Of a stretch of 64,000 nucleotides of DNA, positions 52,500-63,675 are shown piece by piece (the stretch's first letter is position 1; each line of letters begins with the position of its first letter). The translations under genes and the position numbers were made by a program. The notes under the pieces are model-generated. The model was not told the DNA's origin, did no database searches, and worked only from the letters and a program-made list of their open reading frames with translations. The DNA is from Argyresthia goedartella (lineage: Eukaryota > Arthropoda > Insecta > Lepidoptera > Argyresthiidae), in NCBI GenBank assembly GCA_949825045.1, contig OX463809.1, positions 9,327,501 to 9,391,500 of the forward strand, given 5' to 3'.

Positions 52500-52740
52500 A
52501 AAAAAACTTTTTCACACCTTTCATTCGGAAGAGTAAGTTTTGCTCCACGACCAAAGGGAGCAAAATGCTACTTTTCTGTTCAAGCTACTTTTTTAATTTA
52601 TTCATTGGCATGCAGCTTTTACGCAATGTGCCAATTGAACACAGATTAAAATAATAGAATGTAATTATGAAATTACATTACAATCGACAACGATGACGTA
52701 GTCGATTAAAAACGAACATGGTTCAAGTTTTAACTTTAAG
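52500..52740. repeat. Third, divergent partial copy of the duplicated unit
   Basis: TTTTTCACACCTTTCATTCG through GAGCAAAATGCTACTTTTCT and TTTATTCATTGGCAT match 49700-49810 and 51390-51495, with indels after that. Confidence 0.75.
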
Positions 52741-52847
52741 AACGTTATGAATTTTTCGTAATATTTAAAAAATATATTACAATAAATTATATGTATAATA
52801 CATTTAAATTAGTTTTAATTTTCTGAAAGGTCAAATGTGTATTGTAG

Positions 52848-53955
52848 GGAAACGCAAAAAGTATCGATACCTGAGTATACTCGATACTTTAGAAATGATA
52901 CCAAATAATTTAGTACTTGATACTTTTTAATACGATACTGAGTAAGAATCGATACTTTTCACCGTAATCGATACTCTTTTAGTCATATCCATTCATCTCT
53001 ATTACAGTTCTATCTTGACTATTAATAAGGAATCTATAGAATGGAGTCTATGAACTCCAAGGTACCTAATAAGACACGTTGCTACTAGTGGAAGTCCCCG
53101 TCATAAATAGGTGTCATGCGACAGTTGCGTAAAGTAAACCTTAACCGGTCCATTGCCGCGCCTCCGCACGAGTCGTCGGGATTTTGAACTTTATGCCATG
53201 GTAATAAAATTCAAAATGGAGGTGAGTCCTTAAGACCTAAATAATAATGGTTATGTACTATACGCCTGTGATGTTGTATGCTTTCATTCATTCATTCGAT
53301 TAATTCAAATTCGTTTGATCCTTCCTAACTTAACTGTATCTAGAAACAAATGAATGAAATGAACGCACCACTGACCAAGACAGAGACGAAATGGGTTTAT
53401 ATCTCGCGATTTCAGTATATCAAAATAAAACCCATTACAGCAGTGGGAAGACATGAAAACCGTGTTCTCGGGGCTCTACAGGCTTGCAGTTCGCTTTCTA
53501 ATAATACCGGGGACGTCAGTTACGGCGGAGCGTCTATTTTCTTAAGCTGGAGCCCTGATCAAGGAGACTCGAAACCGTCTGTTGGGCTCAAGTGTGAATA
53601 AATTACTATTTTTATCGGATTGCTCGGGAGACGACTTTGGAATGTAATTTAACAAAACATAATTTTATTTTGATAAACAACTTTTTAACAGCATGATTGA
53701 CTTTGACATTTTAACGGGTTGAAATTTTGAACTTTAGGCCATGGTAATTACTATTTTAATATGTTTTAATTACATTACACTGATGAACTGAACGCCAAAC
53801 AAAAAGTACTCGATACCTGAGTAACTCGATACTTTTGATGCGAGTACGGTACCAGCATCGATTACTTTTGTTTCAATACTACTCATGTCGTAACTATAGT
53901 ATCGATACTTTTGTTTCGATACCAAATCCCGAGTAACTGGCGTTTCATCGAAGAT
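52848..53955 (+). mobile_element. Decayed hAT transposon with TATCGATA-rich ends
   Basis: Both ends carry clustered GTATCGATAC-type motifs (52860-52990 and 53795-53930) and terminate in GGGAAACGC and its partial complement GGCGTTTC. Between them only the C-terminal hAT dimerisation segment is readable. Exact ends and an 8-bp duplication could not be set. Confidence 0.6.
53440..53640 (+). pseudogene. hAT transposase C-terminal dimerisation domain remnant
   Basis: In one frame the plus strand reads IPGTSVTAERLFS, stop (TAA at 53543-53545), then AGALIKETRNRLLGSSVNKL and LLFLSDC. This is the conserved C-terminal hATC pattern T-S-x-x-x-E-R-x-F-S ... R-N-R-L ... L-x-F-L. The DDE core upstream is not recognisable. 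Confidence 0.7.
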
Positions 53956-55084
53956 TGATTTAAAATAGCGGCATGTGATTGCCTGAAATGAGTTTAACAA
54001 GTTGTTATTTTAGCTAATTTACCTTTCGGAAACAGGGCGTTAATCTATGATTCCTACATTTGAAACAGTGTTGTTGGCGAAGGAGTTTTATAATAATCAA
54101 AGAATATAGAACCCCTATGTGTTATAATAGTAGAGCGAAGACACTAGTGCCATCTGTTGATTGAGTTATTTGGAAGCTTTGTTGCTTTGTAGGAAAAGAT
54201 CTCTTAACACATTCGCTGCCATATTTATTTTTTTAATTTGAATCTTATGCCATGGTAAAAAAAATGTTATGAAAACCAAAAGTTCCTTTTTAGGTTCACT
54301 GCGTCTTAGCAGATCTTAATATTCTTGGATTGATGTTTTACCTACTTACCGAATCTCACATTCTATACTACGTGATTGCACCAATCTACTAATTTTTAGG
54401 GGCGCCACAGCGCCGCGCCGCGCCGAAGAACTTGCATTCCTCGCTCCTCTCAGGATTCTACAACTATTACATTGATCTGTGTCTTTGCCCTTCTGTTATG
54501 ATTTGTGATAAGAGTTCCTATTATAGTTGATGAGATTGAGACAGACATTTATCTATCCGAAACATAGATTCGTTAATCTGAGATCCGAAGACACAACAGT
54601 GGCACCCGCTTTACGTGTGCTGTTTGTACTTGCAACTTACAGCTGAGCGTCGATTTGGATGCCTGCACATACGGCACGCACCGGATTTTTGATAGTTTTA
54701 AATCATAAAAAAACGGTTAAGTGCGAGTTGGACTCGCACACCGAAGGTTCCGCACAAATCGCATTTTTTGTGAAGGAACTACAAATTTACGGGTTTCAAA
54801 TAGTTTTGTTTATTTGCCAAATTGCATAATTCTAGGTCAACGAGAAGTACCCTATAGGTTTTGATTCCCTTTTGGTTTTAAAAACTGCGGTATCTTTTGA
54901 TTGCGTTGACCTACTTATAAGTTTGTTTTTTCACTTCTTCACAAGATTACAGACTTGAGTTGATTAATTTCAACTTGATACCTCCATGCGTGAGAAAAGA
55001 GCTCTTGACAGACGGACAGAGAGGGAGAAAGGCAGAAATTTTCATTCTCAGGTTTTTGCTTTAAAGCATAGGGGAATTGTGCTT
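53956..55084. other. No supported gene; dispersed repeat and possible LTR edge
   Basis: GTTAAGTGCGAGTTGGACTC (54716) and GACAGACGGACAGAGAGGGA (55007) bracket a dispersed repeat of a type common in moths. ACAGTGGCACCCGCTTTACG at 54596 resembles an LTR end plus primer-binding site, but no partner LTR exists here. Confidence 0.35.
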
Positions 55085-55518
55085 AGATGACATACCCAGG
55101 TAAGACGACATACCAGCAATATCAATTTAAATATTCGCGCTGTAGGTGAACCTGTGATGTTTTAGAGACGGCTGTTAGGTGTTGCTACTTTTGAAGTTCA
55201 ATATGGCAGCCAGTGAACGCGGATTAGTACGTTGTGTTTGTTGTGGAAAGAGTTTTTATCACGTTTATAATTTGTGGTGAAAATACATGTAAGGTAAGTG
55301 TTTTCTAGCTGAAATATTTTTTTATTTAATCTGGCATAAATATCGATAGAAGCGCATTCTAACCTAAAAGTCTTTGTCACAACAAAATAAATAACATTTG
55401 CATTCACCATTGCATAAGATGACATAACTAGGTGTAAGATGACATAGTATGCCATCTTACACCAGTATGTCCTCCTTCAATATCGGATATAAAATACAGT
55501 TATTTTTTTGTTTTCTAG

Positions 55519-56530
55519 GGTGCCTGGCAATTACCAACATACCTCCACCCAGAAGAGTTAGTCACCAAAAGACATGGCTAGGGCAATTGAAGCTGTGAAG
55601 AATAAAAAGATGGGTTGGGTTTTAGCAACAAAACAGTTCAATGTGCCACAAGCAACGCTTCGTCGTCATTATTATAGATCTCCAAAATACATTGGTCGTT
55701 TTAAACCAACTTTCACCGCAGGAATGGGAAAAGCGCTAGTGGATCATGTGCTCAAGTTTGAAAACCGATTTTTCGGATTGAATACGAACGAAATAAGAAA
55801 ATTAGCTTATGAGTTTGCGGAAAAATTGGGGCTGTATCACAGATTCAATAGAAAAGAAAAAATTGCTGGGTGGGTCTGGCTGAAAGGGTTTAGAGAGCGT
55901 AATTGTAATATCTCACTCAGAGCACCAGAGCCAACTTCAACTGCAAGAGCAAGGGCATTTAATAAGCCTCAAGTCATGAAGCTTTCTTCTCTTTTGGAAA
56001 AAACAGTAACTGATAATGGGACTCCGGCATATAAAATTGACAACATAGAAAAACTAAACATTGTTCAAAATCTCCCAGAAGTAAACACTTCTGGGAGATG
56101 CAAACGCATTCAAAGGAAAAAACAAGTCGGTGATGTCACTAGTGTTGACGTGGTGAACATTTCACAGTTGTTGCCTGGCTGGAATATACCAAGAAAAAAT
56201 CACAAGGCTGAATTCTTTGACGGTGCTCCACAAAGCTGTTAGGAGCTGTGCTAACCCTCTGGGTATATGGTCAGTGACCTATTTTTTAAGTGGATGAGGC
56301 ATTTCCTTTCCTTCGTAAATACTTCTGTAACAAACAAGTTGCTGCTAATTCTTGATGGTCATTCCAGCCACAAAAGTCTGACTGATCTTGAATTTGCCAA
56401 GGATAACGGCGTGATAATGCTCTGTCTTCCGCCACATTGTACTCACAAAATGCAGCCGACTGATGTATAATTTTTTGGTCCACTTCAGTCGGTCGTATTA
56501 TGACCCAGAGATGACCACTTGGATGAAGAA
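55519..56530 (+). pseudogene. Pogo/jerky-like transposase, HTH and DDE_1 domains
   Basis: An upstream intron is likely (donor AAG|GTAAGTG at 55294, acceptor TTTTTTTGTTTTCTAG ending 55518). The next exon would start at a GTG where ATG is expected, then hits TAG at 55559. HTH_psq follows (MARAIEAVKNKKMGWVLATK), then CENP-B-like HTH (KLAYEFAEKLGLYHRFNRKE). DDE_1 remnants: YKID for the first Asp with the usual ETG lost, LLLILDGHSSHK (second Asp) and HKMQPTDV (third Asp). A frameshift near 56240 and several stops end it. Confidence 0.75.
56074..56099. repeat. Small perfect hairpin within the transposase frame
   Basis: CTCCCAGAAGT and ACTTCTGGGAG flank a 4-base loop, in the place where the DDE first-Asp motif is disrupted. 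It may be a scar. Confidence 0.75.
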
Positions 56531-57840
56531 CCATCCTGGTAGAACCGTAGGCCTATAGCAACTTAGTATACCAAATTGCTCAACTTTTTGGAAGAGCTTG
56601 CGAAAATGCAGCTTCAGTCAGGAATATTACGAGTGGTTTCCTAAAAAGCAGAATCTATCCCTTGAATCCAAACAACGACTATGGGCTGGTTGCTAGTAGT
56701 TCATCTCAGCCCCAGCAAAATTGAGAAGAGCCCGAGGTCTCAGAATCTACTGATGCTTGCGAGATGAACGTTGCACCTGCCTCTAACGAAGTAACCGAAA
56801 TAAATTGAATAACGATGAGGGGCCGGTTGCCAGTTGTTCATTTCAACCCCAGCAAAATCACGAAGAATCAGATTCCTCAAAATCAACTGACGCTAGCGAA
56901 ATGAACTTTTCAGCTGCCAACTTTCATGAGGAAATAGATTTTGAAGAATGCACCACTTCTCGAGGAATTGAGAGACATCTCTTATCCCCCTCAATTTTGC
57001 CAGCAAATGTTGCGGATTTTTTAGAAGACTATGACGCCATTAATTCATCTCGGTCCCAGCCACTGCTTCGAGCGTTTGGTTCTGAGAAATCGAATAATTA
57101 TTTCAAACAAATGGATGTCTTGGTTGCTCCTAAATAGTTCCAGAAGAGTTAAAGTTGTCTCGAGAAGTTAAAAGTTGTCCACCATCCCTTGGAACTTTGA
57201 CAGTAAATTTTGAATCCAATATTTAATCTCAGCCTCAGCCAATGATTCTAGAGTCAAGTTCTAAGGAACCTACTGATGCCAACGAACCTTGCCATCGTAT
57301 AACTGGACAAACACTTCTGCAATCGGCGAAGTGCCTACTTCTTCAAGTATATCTTTATATATCATCACTACCGAAAGCTGCCTCTACAGGAAAGTCAAGA
57401 GTAAACAGAAAAGCCTGTGGTCCATTTATAATTGAGATTAAGGAAGCAGTGCAGCAGAAAAATTATAAGAAAAATCGCAAATCTCTCAAAAGACATAAAC
57501 AGACGAAGCGTGCTATTTTTGAAGTCTACGTGGAGCCGGGGCCCGCACCTAAAAAAATAGATCCACTCAAGGTCGAAAGACGACGAAGCATGCTATTATG
57601 GACGATTATGAGGATCTCGAGAAAGCAGGTGACGTGGGGCCTCAACCCACACTTAAAAAACACAGATCCACACGAAGTCGAAAGCAGACGAAACGTGTTA
57701 TTTTGGATGATGACGAGGACCTCGAGGATGTCGAGGATATTTACGCTAATGAGGACGAGGAGGCAGAGGATCCAGCTTGGATTTACTGCAACGAACTATT
57801 TAGCCAATCTAGACCAAAAAAACATTGGGTAAAGTGATAA
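56531..57840 (+). pseudogene. Pogo-like transposase C-terminal acidic region
   Basis: Frames 56805-57137 and 57242-57832 are Ser/Glu-rich and basic respectively. Imperfect internal repeats of the KQTKRVILDDDEDLED type (57470-57740) occur. The last frame ends PAWIYCNELFSQSRPKKHWV, resembling the Cys-containing C-terminus of jerky/pogo-like proteins, and stops at 57838. The reading frame is broken several times. Confidence 0.5.
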
Positions 57841-57925
57841 CTGTGCTCCAATTGGAGTCATACACACCTAACAGAAATAAACAGTTTACCTGCGAATTAT
57901 GCTCGAAAAATTAGGTGATAGGTAC

Positions 57926-58246
57926 TGTAAGGTAGGTTGTATATTGTATACGGGCCTCTTTAGAGTGGGAGTCACTTTGGCACCGTTACTTGTTTGTAGT
58001 TTTAAAAAAGAAAGAGGATTGGATGTGGAAGTCAATGTGACACACTTCACCGTAGGCTTCGGCCAGTGACTGAGCTAAATTATAGTGAGGATTATAGTAA
58101 TGGCTATCGAGCCAGTTGTGGATCCCTTTTATAAAAAGTGTATATAACTAAAAGAAACCAAATAAAAATACAAGCCCATAAATATAAAGTCTTTAATATA
58201 TCCCACACAATGTGCTAAAGAGTACTACAGCACCAGGAGCGCTACA
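57926..58246 (+). repeat. 5' LTR of Gypsy element 3
   Basis: 321 bp, TGTAAGG...GCTACA. It carries CTTTTATAAAAAGTGTATAT (TATA-like, about 58130) and AAATAAAAATACAAG (polyadenylation-like). Confidence 0.9.
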
Positions 58247-58519
58247 TTGGCGGAGGCGCCGAACGGACCGGAGAAATAAGAAGATTGCTTCAAAAGGGGG
58301 GTAACGTCACGATTGAAGAGGAGAGGAGATCGTCGATCCAGACCTTGCTGAATCGAGGAAGGATCGAATGTGCATTGGGAAGTATTTTTCTGTACTCAAG
58401 TTTTTTATTTAGGAATTACCTCGACCTGCCAAGCGAGTGAAGAATCAAATAGAAAAATGTTGTGGGAAGATTGTTTTATAGCGGCGGACATTTTGTGAAA
58501 AAATTTATGAAATTATTTC

Positions 58520-58849
58520 ATGATGGAGGAGTTGTCAACTTGTTTTTCGGGGGGTCCGCAGGAGTCCTTTGAAGATTTTCTAGAATACTTCAGAGATGCT
58601 GAATCGAGGAAGAGATTTATATCGTCGGAGGAATTAAAATTATTATTTCCTTCGTATTTGAAAGGTGGAGCCTTATATTTTTTTAGGGAAATTAGGGGCA
58701 GTGCCCAGAAATTTGACGAGGTGGTGAATAAATTTAGTGAGGAGTTTGGAGGCACAGACTTTGCAGAGGACCTGGCGAGGAAGGCTAGAGTTACAAAAGA
58801 TGACATTTTTATAACGCAAATTTTTAAGAGGATTGCAGAACCATCTTAG
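58520..58849 (+). pseudogene. gag: Gag remnant of Gypsy element 3
   Basis: The 109-codon frame includes SFEDFLEYFRDAESRKRF, LLFPSYLKGGALYFFREI and FDEVVNKFSEEFGG, the order and spacing of a Retrotrans_gag capsid segment. It stops before any zinc knuckle. The following 330 bp contain a 21-G run and no recognisable nucleocapsid. Confidence 0.65.
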
Positions 58850-58998
58850 AAATAAATTAATGTTGAGCCATTTTGTAGATAAGAAGGCGCTAAGGGCGGG
58901 GCTAGTACAGATGGAGAAGTTGAGTCCGGGAAGTGACGATAATGTGAATGTGTTTAGGAACCCGGCAACTTTTGGACCGAATTTGGCCCATAGCAATA

Positions 58999-59019
58999 GG
59001 GGGGGGGGGGGGGGGGGGG
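58999..59019 (+). repeat. Run of 21 G
   Basis: Uninterrupted homopolymer between ATA and AGACAGG, in the gag-to-protease spacer of Gypsy element 3. The length is likely variable or imprecise in the assembly. Confidence 0.9.
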
Positions 59020-59181
59020 AGACAGGCCGAATGTTTCTAGTACTAATAATTATAATTTGCGTCCTAGGCAAGCGGATTTTGCAACACGTCGTCGCAAGAG
59101 CCCGATAGCGGTGACCAGGCTGACCTGTGGAATGAGGGCCTCAGACGAGCTCAGCAGCGTAGCACAGAAGCGGGACGACCA

Positions 59182-60051
59182 ATGGGGAAGATCGTCGCAG
59201 TCGAGGCGAATCAGCAGGTCAGACCATTAGTTTTATTAAATACATCCAAAGTAAAGGTGGTAGCTCTTTTAGATACAGGCGCTACAGCTTCATGCGTCAG
59301 CCCAGCCGTTGCAGGTCAAGTGGGTGCGAGATGTATGCAAGAAAAGAAGAGACGGGTTAAGGCGGTAAATGGAAGTTTGCTGCAAATTGTAGGGAAATGT
59401 GATTTTAGTTTGGACAATTTTAGCTTTTCACAGGATTTTTTAGTAGTAACTGATTTAAATTGTAGCATTATTTTAGGGGTGGATTTTTTAATAAAGAACG
59501 GTATGAATATTGATTTTGTTCATTCGTGTATGTGTTTTTTCCAGGGAAAAATACCGTTTTACAATAATTTCCATACGAAACAAAACCCGACGCCGGTAAA
59601 ACGAAATGTCACGTGCGTAGGGATTCTTTCAAAACAAAAGATAGGGTCGGACTTTCTAGACGGTTCTAGAAGGAAACAAGTGAACTTCGGGGAAACCACG
59701 GTTATTGAGGATCGTGACGTGATAAACGTTTATTTCTCGGGGTTATCGGATTCGTGCGAATTTGCGTTTGGGGTAGAAGATAAACGGTTTATCGTAAATG
59801 AGGATTTATGTGAGAATGATAAGCGGGTATTATTGGCGTTGTTGGATAGGAATGCGGATAGTTTTGCCTTTGCAACTGACCAGTTAGGTAGGTCGGAGAT
59901 AGTGTCGGTCGATATTAAGACTTATGATGAAGAGCCGGTTCATTGTCACCCGTATCGCGTTTCGCCGGTGCAACGGGAAATTATTGAGGAGCAGGTCGCG
60001 GAGATGTTGAAAATAGGTGTTATTAGGGAATCCACTAGTTCTTATCATTAG
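59182..60051 (+). pseudogene. pol: Protease and start of RT, Gypsy element 3
   Basis: The aspartic protease shows VVALLDTGATASCVSP and CSIILGVDFLIKNGMNID. A long linker leads to the RT entry DQLGRSEIVSVDIKTYDEEP and EQVAEMLKIGVIREST. The frame is cut by one TAG at 60049-60051, after which the same frame continues with SWRFCIDYRNLNKK. The protease active-site triad is intact. Confidence 0.85.
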
Positions 60052-60816
60052 TTAATTAAAAAGCCCGATGATTCATGGAGGTTTTGTATAGATTATCGGA
60101 ATTTAAATAAAAAAAATTGTAGGGATAATTATCCTATTCCGCGGATAGAAGACATTGTCGATAGTTTGGCCGGGGCCAAGTATTTTGCGGAGTTAGATCT
60201 CAATTCAGGTTATTGGCAGACGGTTATTACGGAAGGTAGGCATAAAACGGCTTTCGTCACGACCACGGGTCTTTATGAATTTAATGTTGTTCCGTTCGGT
60301 TTGGCAGCGAGTCAAGCGGTTTTCCAACGGATGATGGATAAGGTTCTAGCGGATTTAAGATTTAAAGGGGTTATGGTTTCAGGCAATGTAATTGTGTATG
60401 GTAGAACGTTCGAGGAGTTTACCGATACGTTGCAGAAAGTTTTTGGGCGGTATAGAGAAGCGAACTTGACCTTCAAGCCATCTAAATGTAAATTCGGTTT
60501 TTGCGAGATTGAGATGCTGGGTTATCGAATCTCGAATGAAGGAGTAAAACCTAGTGAGAAAAAGCTGAAGGCTATGCAACAGGTTCCAAATCCCACATCT
60601 ACGAAGGATGTGAAACAATTATGTTTATTTTCTTATTATAGAAAATTTGTATCGAATTTTGCGAGAATATCGTTGCCTCTCACTAAATTATTGAAAAAGG
60701 GGGTAAAGTTTCAATGGAATGAAGAATTGCAGAATTCGTTCGAGTATATTAAGAAGGTTATGTGTAGTGCGCTAATACTTTCCTATTATTCGGGGGATAA
60801 GTCGGTTACTACGTGA
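60052..60816 (+). pseudogene. pol: Reverse transcriptase region, Gypsy element 3
   Basis: Palm motifs FAELDLNSGYWQTVI (first Asp) and VVPFGLAASQAVFQRMM are normal. The catalytic box where Y-L-D-D is expected reads VSGNVIVYG, so both Asp residues are gone. The fingers-thumb region and RNase H linker (LFSYYRKFVSNFARI) follow. An in-frame TGA (60814-60816) ends it just before RNase H. Confidence 0.85.
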
Positions 60817-61605
60817 GTGTATGTGGAGGCGTCTAACGAGGTGTTGGGTGCAGTATTGGTGCAGGGCGTTGAAAAAATGAGTCCGGTTGCCTATGCGTCT
60901 AGGAAGTTAACGGATGCGGAGAAAAAATATAGTACGACGGAGAAGGGGTTAGTATGGGCGTTAAGGCACTATAGGCATTATCTTTGGGGATCGTATTTTC
61001 AGGTTGTTACAGACCATAGCGCGTTATGTTGGTTACAGTCGAAAAAAGATATGTCTGGTAGGTTAGCGCGATGGGCGTTAGCGATACAAGAATGGGATTT
61101 TGAGATAGTTCATTGCTCGGGGAAAAGCAATGTAGTGGCAGATTTTTTGAGTAGGAATCCGCTAATGGAAGAAGGGAAACGGGAAACAGAAGGACCTCAG
61201 TCTTCTTCTCGTTCTGAACCTGATGATGATGGTTTGGAAGTTTTTAGTATCAATGTAGAGTCGTTACATGCGGATCAAGAGAACGATTCATTTTGTAGTA
61301 GATGGTTAACGCGGTTGAGCGAACGTCCGGAAGCGTGGCGTAGCGGTTTTTGCTTGAGAAATAATGTATTATATAAAAGCGTACGTAGAGATGGAGAAGT
61401 TAGGGAGGTATTAGTATTGCCTAGGTCGTTGTTTCAAAATGTAATGAACGAATTACATGATGAGGCGTCGACAGGAGGTCATTTGGGTCTCGCAAAGACG
61501 TTGAAGAGGTTTCGGTCGAAATATTTCATGCCGAAAGCCGATAAGGAGATAGAGCGTTATATAGCTTCGTGCGTGCCGTGTCAAGAAAGGAAGTTAGGTA
61601 GGTAA
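60817..61605 (+). pseudogene. pol: RNase H and integrase zinc domain, Gypsy element 3
   Basis: RNase H: VEASNEVLGAVLVQGVEKM (expected first Asp appears as Glu), KYSTTEKGLVWALRHYRHYL and VVTDHSALCWL. Integrase N-terminus: HDEASTGGHLGLAKTLKRFR and CVPCQERK, a complete HHCC finger. The frame then stops at 61605, and the D,D-35-E core is absent. Confidence 0.85.
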
Positions 61606-61644
61606 TATTTTTAAAATTGTAAGACGGACCTGCGGATGAAATAA

Positions 61645-61914
61645 ATGTTTTCAATAGTTCGGGAGGCCACTCGGCTTTTTTGCGAGTTACTCGAGCGCGT
61701 TTTGTTATACGTACCAAGGCGGATGACGGGAAGATGTATGAAGTTGGCACGTCTGTATCAAGGACCATACCCTTGTATGGTCCTTGATACAGACGTGCCA
61801 ACTTCATACATTGAGATCGTTGGGAGGTCTAATGTGCTGATTCGTCGTCTAAACTCACGGTTACAGGGCGTTATTGTTAACACAAATTGTTTAAAACGCT
61901 TTGTGCTGCGTTGA
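61645..61914 (+). pseudogene. pol: Integrase C-terminal tail, Gypsy element 3
   Basis: KLARLYQGPY and IEIVGRSNVLIRRLNS...VNTNCLKRFVLR are the SH3-like end of a Gypsy integrase. A 36-bp inverted duplication (61735-61810) lies in the middle. The core between this and 61605 is deleted. Confidence 0.65.
61735..61810. repeat. 36-bp perfect inverted repeat, 4-base loop, in the pol tail
   Basis: Left arm 61735-61770 (TGTATGAAGTTGGCACGTCT...) and right arm 61775-61810 are exact complements around CCTT. The left arm is native integrase coding sequence, so the right is an inverted copy of it. Confidence 0.92.
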
Positions 61915-63340
61915 GGTGTTCGTCTGATATTAAATAATTATACATTAGGACATTAAATAATTATAGGATTAGGATAGAAACATTAGGATATTAAATAATT
62001 ATACATTAGGAATATAATACAATTTTATCCCGGTTGATGGTTTGTGGTTTGTGTATACGGTGTTGTTATGAATTGTTTATTAACCGGTGTTTCTTTTCAT
62101 GTTGTTGCCGAGCTATGATGTCTGATGAGGACCGTACACCAAAGACCCAAGAAATATCTGTAACATACTAGATTTCCGTGGTAGATTACCTATAGATGAG
62201 AAACTTTTATAAACGACAGTTCGAATAATTGTTTGAACCGATCGCCTGGTTTTATCTTTGAGAGCAATAGCCGTATGACGAGGCAATAGCTATTCTTCAT
62301 AGGGTTCTGTTTTGGTTCCCGCGTTCTTAAAGTATAGAGTCGGGATGATTTGGTAAGGGGAGAGTAAGGGTTGTATAACGAAGGTTTCTCAATGAAAGTA
62401 ATTTCTGATATGGGATAACTCGGGTATTCGATACACATTCGAGATTCTTTGTAGTGTCTTTACTTGGGTAATTGGTTGCAACTCACGGCGATTATCTTAA
62501 ACTGTTAATAGTAAAAGATAGTTTACTGATTTCCAATGGATTATTTAGGCTGTTTATATGTAGTAGTATCGGTTTCAAAGCTAGTTGATTTCATCGTATT
62601 ATTGGAACGAATTTTAATGAACTCATTCTTAGGCTCTGGCTTAGTAATACGGTTCTATAGATTAATCCTGTTAATATGGTTGACGTTTCCTATATTTGAA
62701 AATGATAATTTTTTTTCTTTGATCTTTGCCTGCGTTAATTTTTGAAATATTTCCATTCTGTGAAAGAGTTCACAATGTGTTCACAATCATAAAGCAAAGA
62801 CAGAGTTGTGTTAATTTTAGGAACGGAGGTATTATAGTTGTCTGATAAGTTTTTCGCTAGTTTTTAATGTCAGAAAGTTTGTCGAATGATAACTATTCGA
62901 GAAGCTAAATCTTAGCTAGATTCAGCTGTTTGCCTTCGTATTGTAATTGAGAGTTTTCTAGCGTTAGGTAGGTTAGTGTTAAGCCGCGAATAATTGTATA
63001 ATGGGATCATAGGGTGTTATAATTTAAGTTTTTTAAGGTGCATAGCCTACACCTTTAGTGTAGTTTGGTTTTGTTATTTAATGTTTAATTGAGTAGGTTA
63101 AATGGGATGGTTGGACAGATAAGGATTAGGGTACTTGATGTTATTTAAATTTATGCTAGCGGCATATTTACTGTCTTTTAGATTTCATGCATAGCAAACT
63201 AACTTAAAGTTAACGTTTAATGTTTTTTAGATTTTAGACTTTGAGATAGGGTTGTCATTTTAGATTTTAGACTTTGAGTTAGGGTTGCCACTTGGAAAAA
63301 AAAAACCGTTGGTTTTTTTTTTTAAGGGAGGGGGGAATGA
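61915..63340. other. 1.4 kb between pol and the 3' LTR, no envelope gene seen
   Basis: Only short chance frames. Near-tandem TTAAATAATTATACATTAGG units at about 61930-62010, and a 33-bp unit (TTTTAGATTTTAGACTTTGA) repeated twice at 63226-63292. Length and position would suit a lost env or 3' UTR. Confidence 0.5.
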
Positions 63341-63675
63341 TCGTAAGGTAGGTTGTATATTGTATACGGGCCTCTTTAGAGTGGGTGTCACTTTGGCACC
63401 GTTACTTGTTTGTAGTTTTAAAAAAGAAAGGATTGGATGTGGAAGTCAATGTGACACACTTCACCGTAGGCTTCGGCCAGTGACTGAGCTAAATTATAGT
63501 GAGGATTATAGTAATGGCTATCGAGCCAGTTGTGGATCCCTTTTATAAAAAGTGTATATAACTAAAAGAAACCAAATAAAAATACAAGCCCATAAATATA
63601 AAGTCTTTAATATATCCCACACAGGGCTGCTAAATAGATAGTGCTAAAGAGTACTACAGCACCAGGAGCGCTACA
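63341..63675 (+). repeat. 3' LTR of Gypsy element 3
   Basis: 335 bp. It starts TCGTAAGG where the 5' LTR has TGTAAGG, and has an extra GGCTGCTAAATAGATAG-like stretch near 63625 that the 5' LTR lacks. It is followed by GTAC. Confidence 0.9.

Larger units (their letters stand above)
57926..63675 (+). mobile_element. Gypsy-type LTR retrotransposon 3, degenerate
   Basis: LTRs at 57926-58246 and 63341-63675 differ by a 15-bp indel, a 2-bp indel and single changes. GTAC flanks both sides (57922-57925, 63676-63679). TGGCGGAGGCGCCGAACG follows the left LTR as PBS, and AAGGGAGGGGGGAATGA precedes the right one as PPT. gag is shortened. Protease, RT and RNase H are present with stops, and integrase has lost its catalytic core. 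It interrupts a pogo-like transposon. Confidence 0.92.

Noticed and set aside
54590..54620. LTR retrotransposon starting at 54596
   Set aside because: ACAGTGGCACCCGC resembles an LTR end plus PBS, but there is no second LTR, no polypurine tract and no gag or pol downstream.
55574..56242. Domesticated host CENP-B/jerky-like gene
   Set aside because: Start loss, upstream TAG, missing ETG of the DDE motif, frameshift and flanking end repeats all point to a decayed transposon.
61930..62010. TTAGG-type telomeric repeat
   Set aside because: ATTAGGA occurs a few times, but within longer TTAAATAATTATACATTAGG units, not as a TTAGG array.
61915..63340. Envelope gene of Gypsy element 3
   Set aside because: The position suits one, but frames are short and show no signal peptide, furin-like site or fusion-protein pattern.
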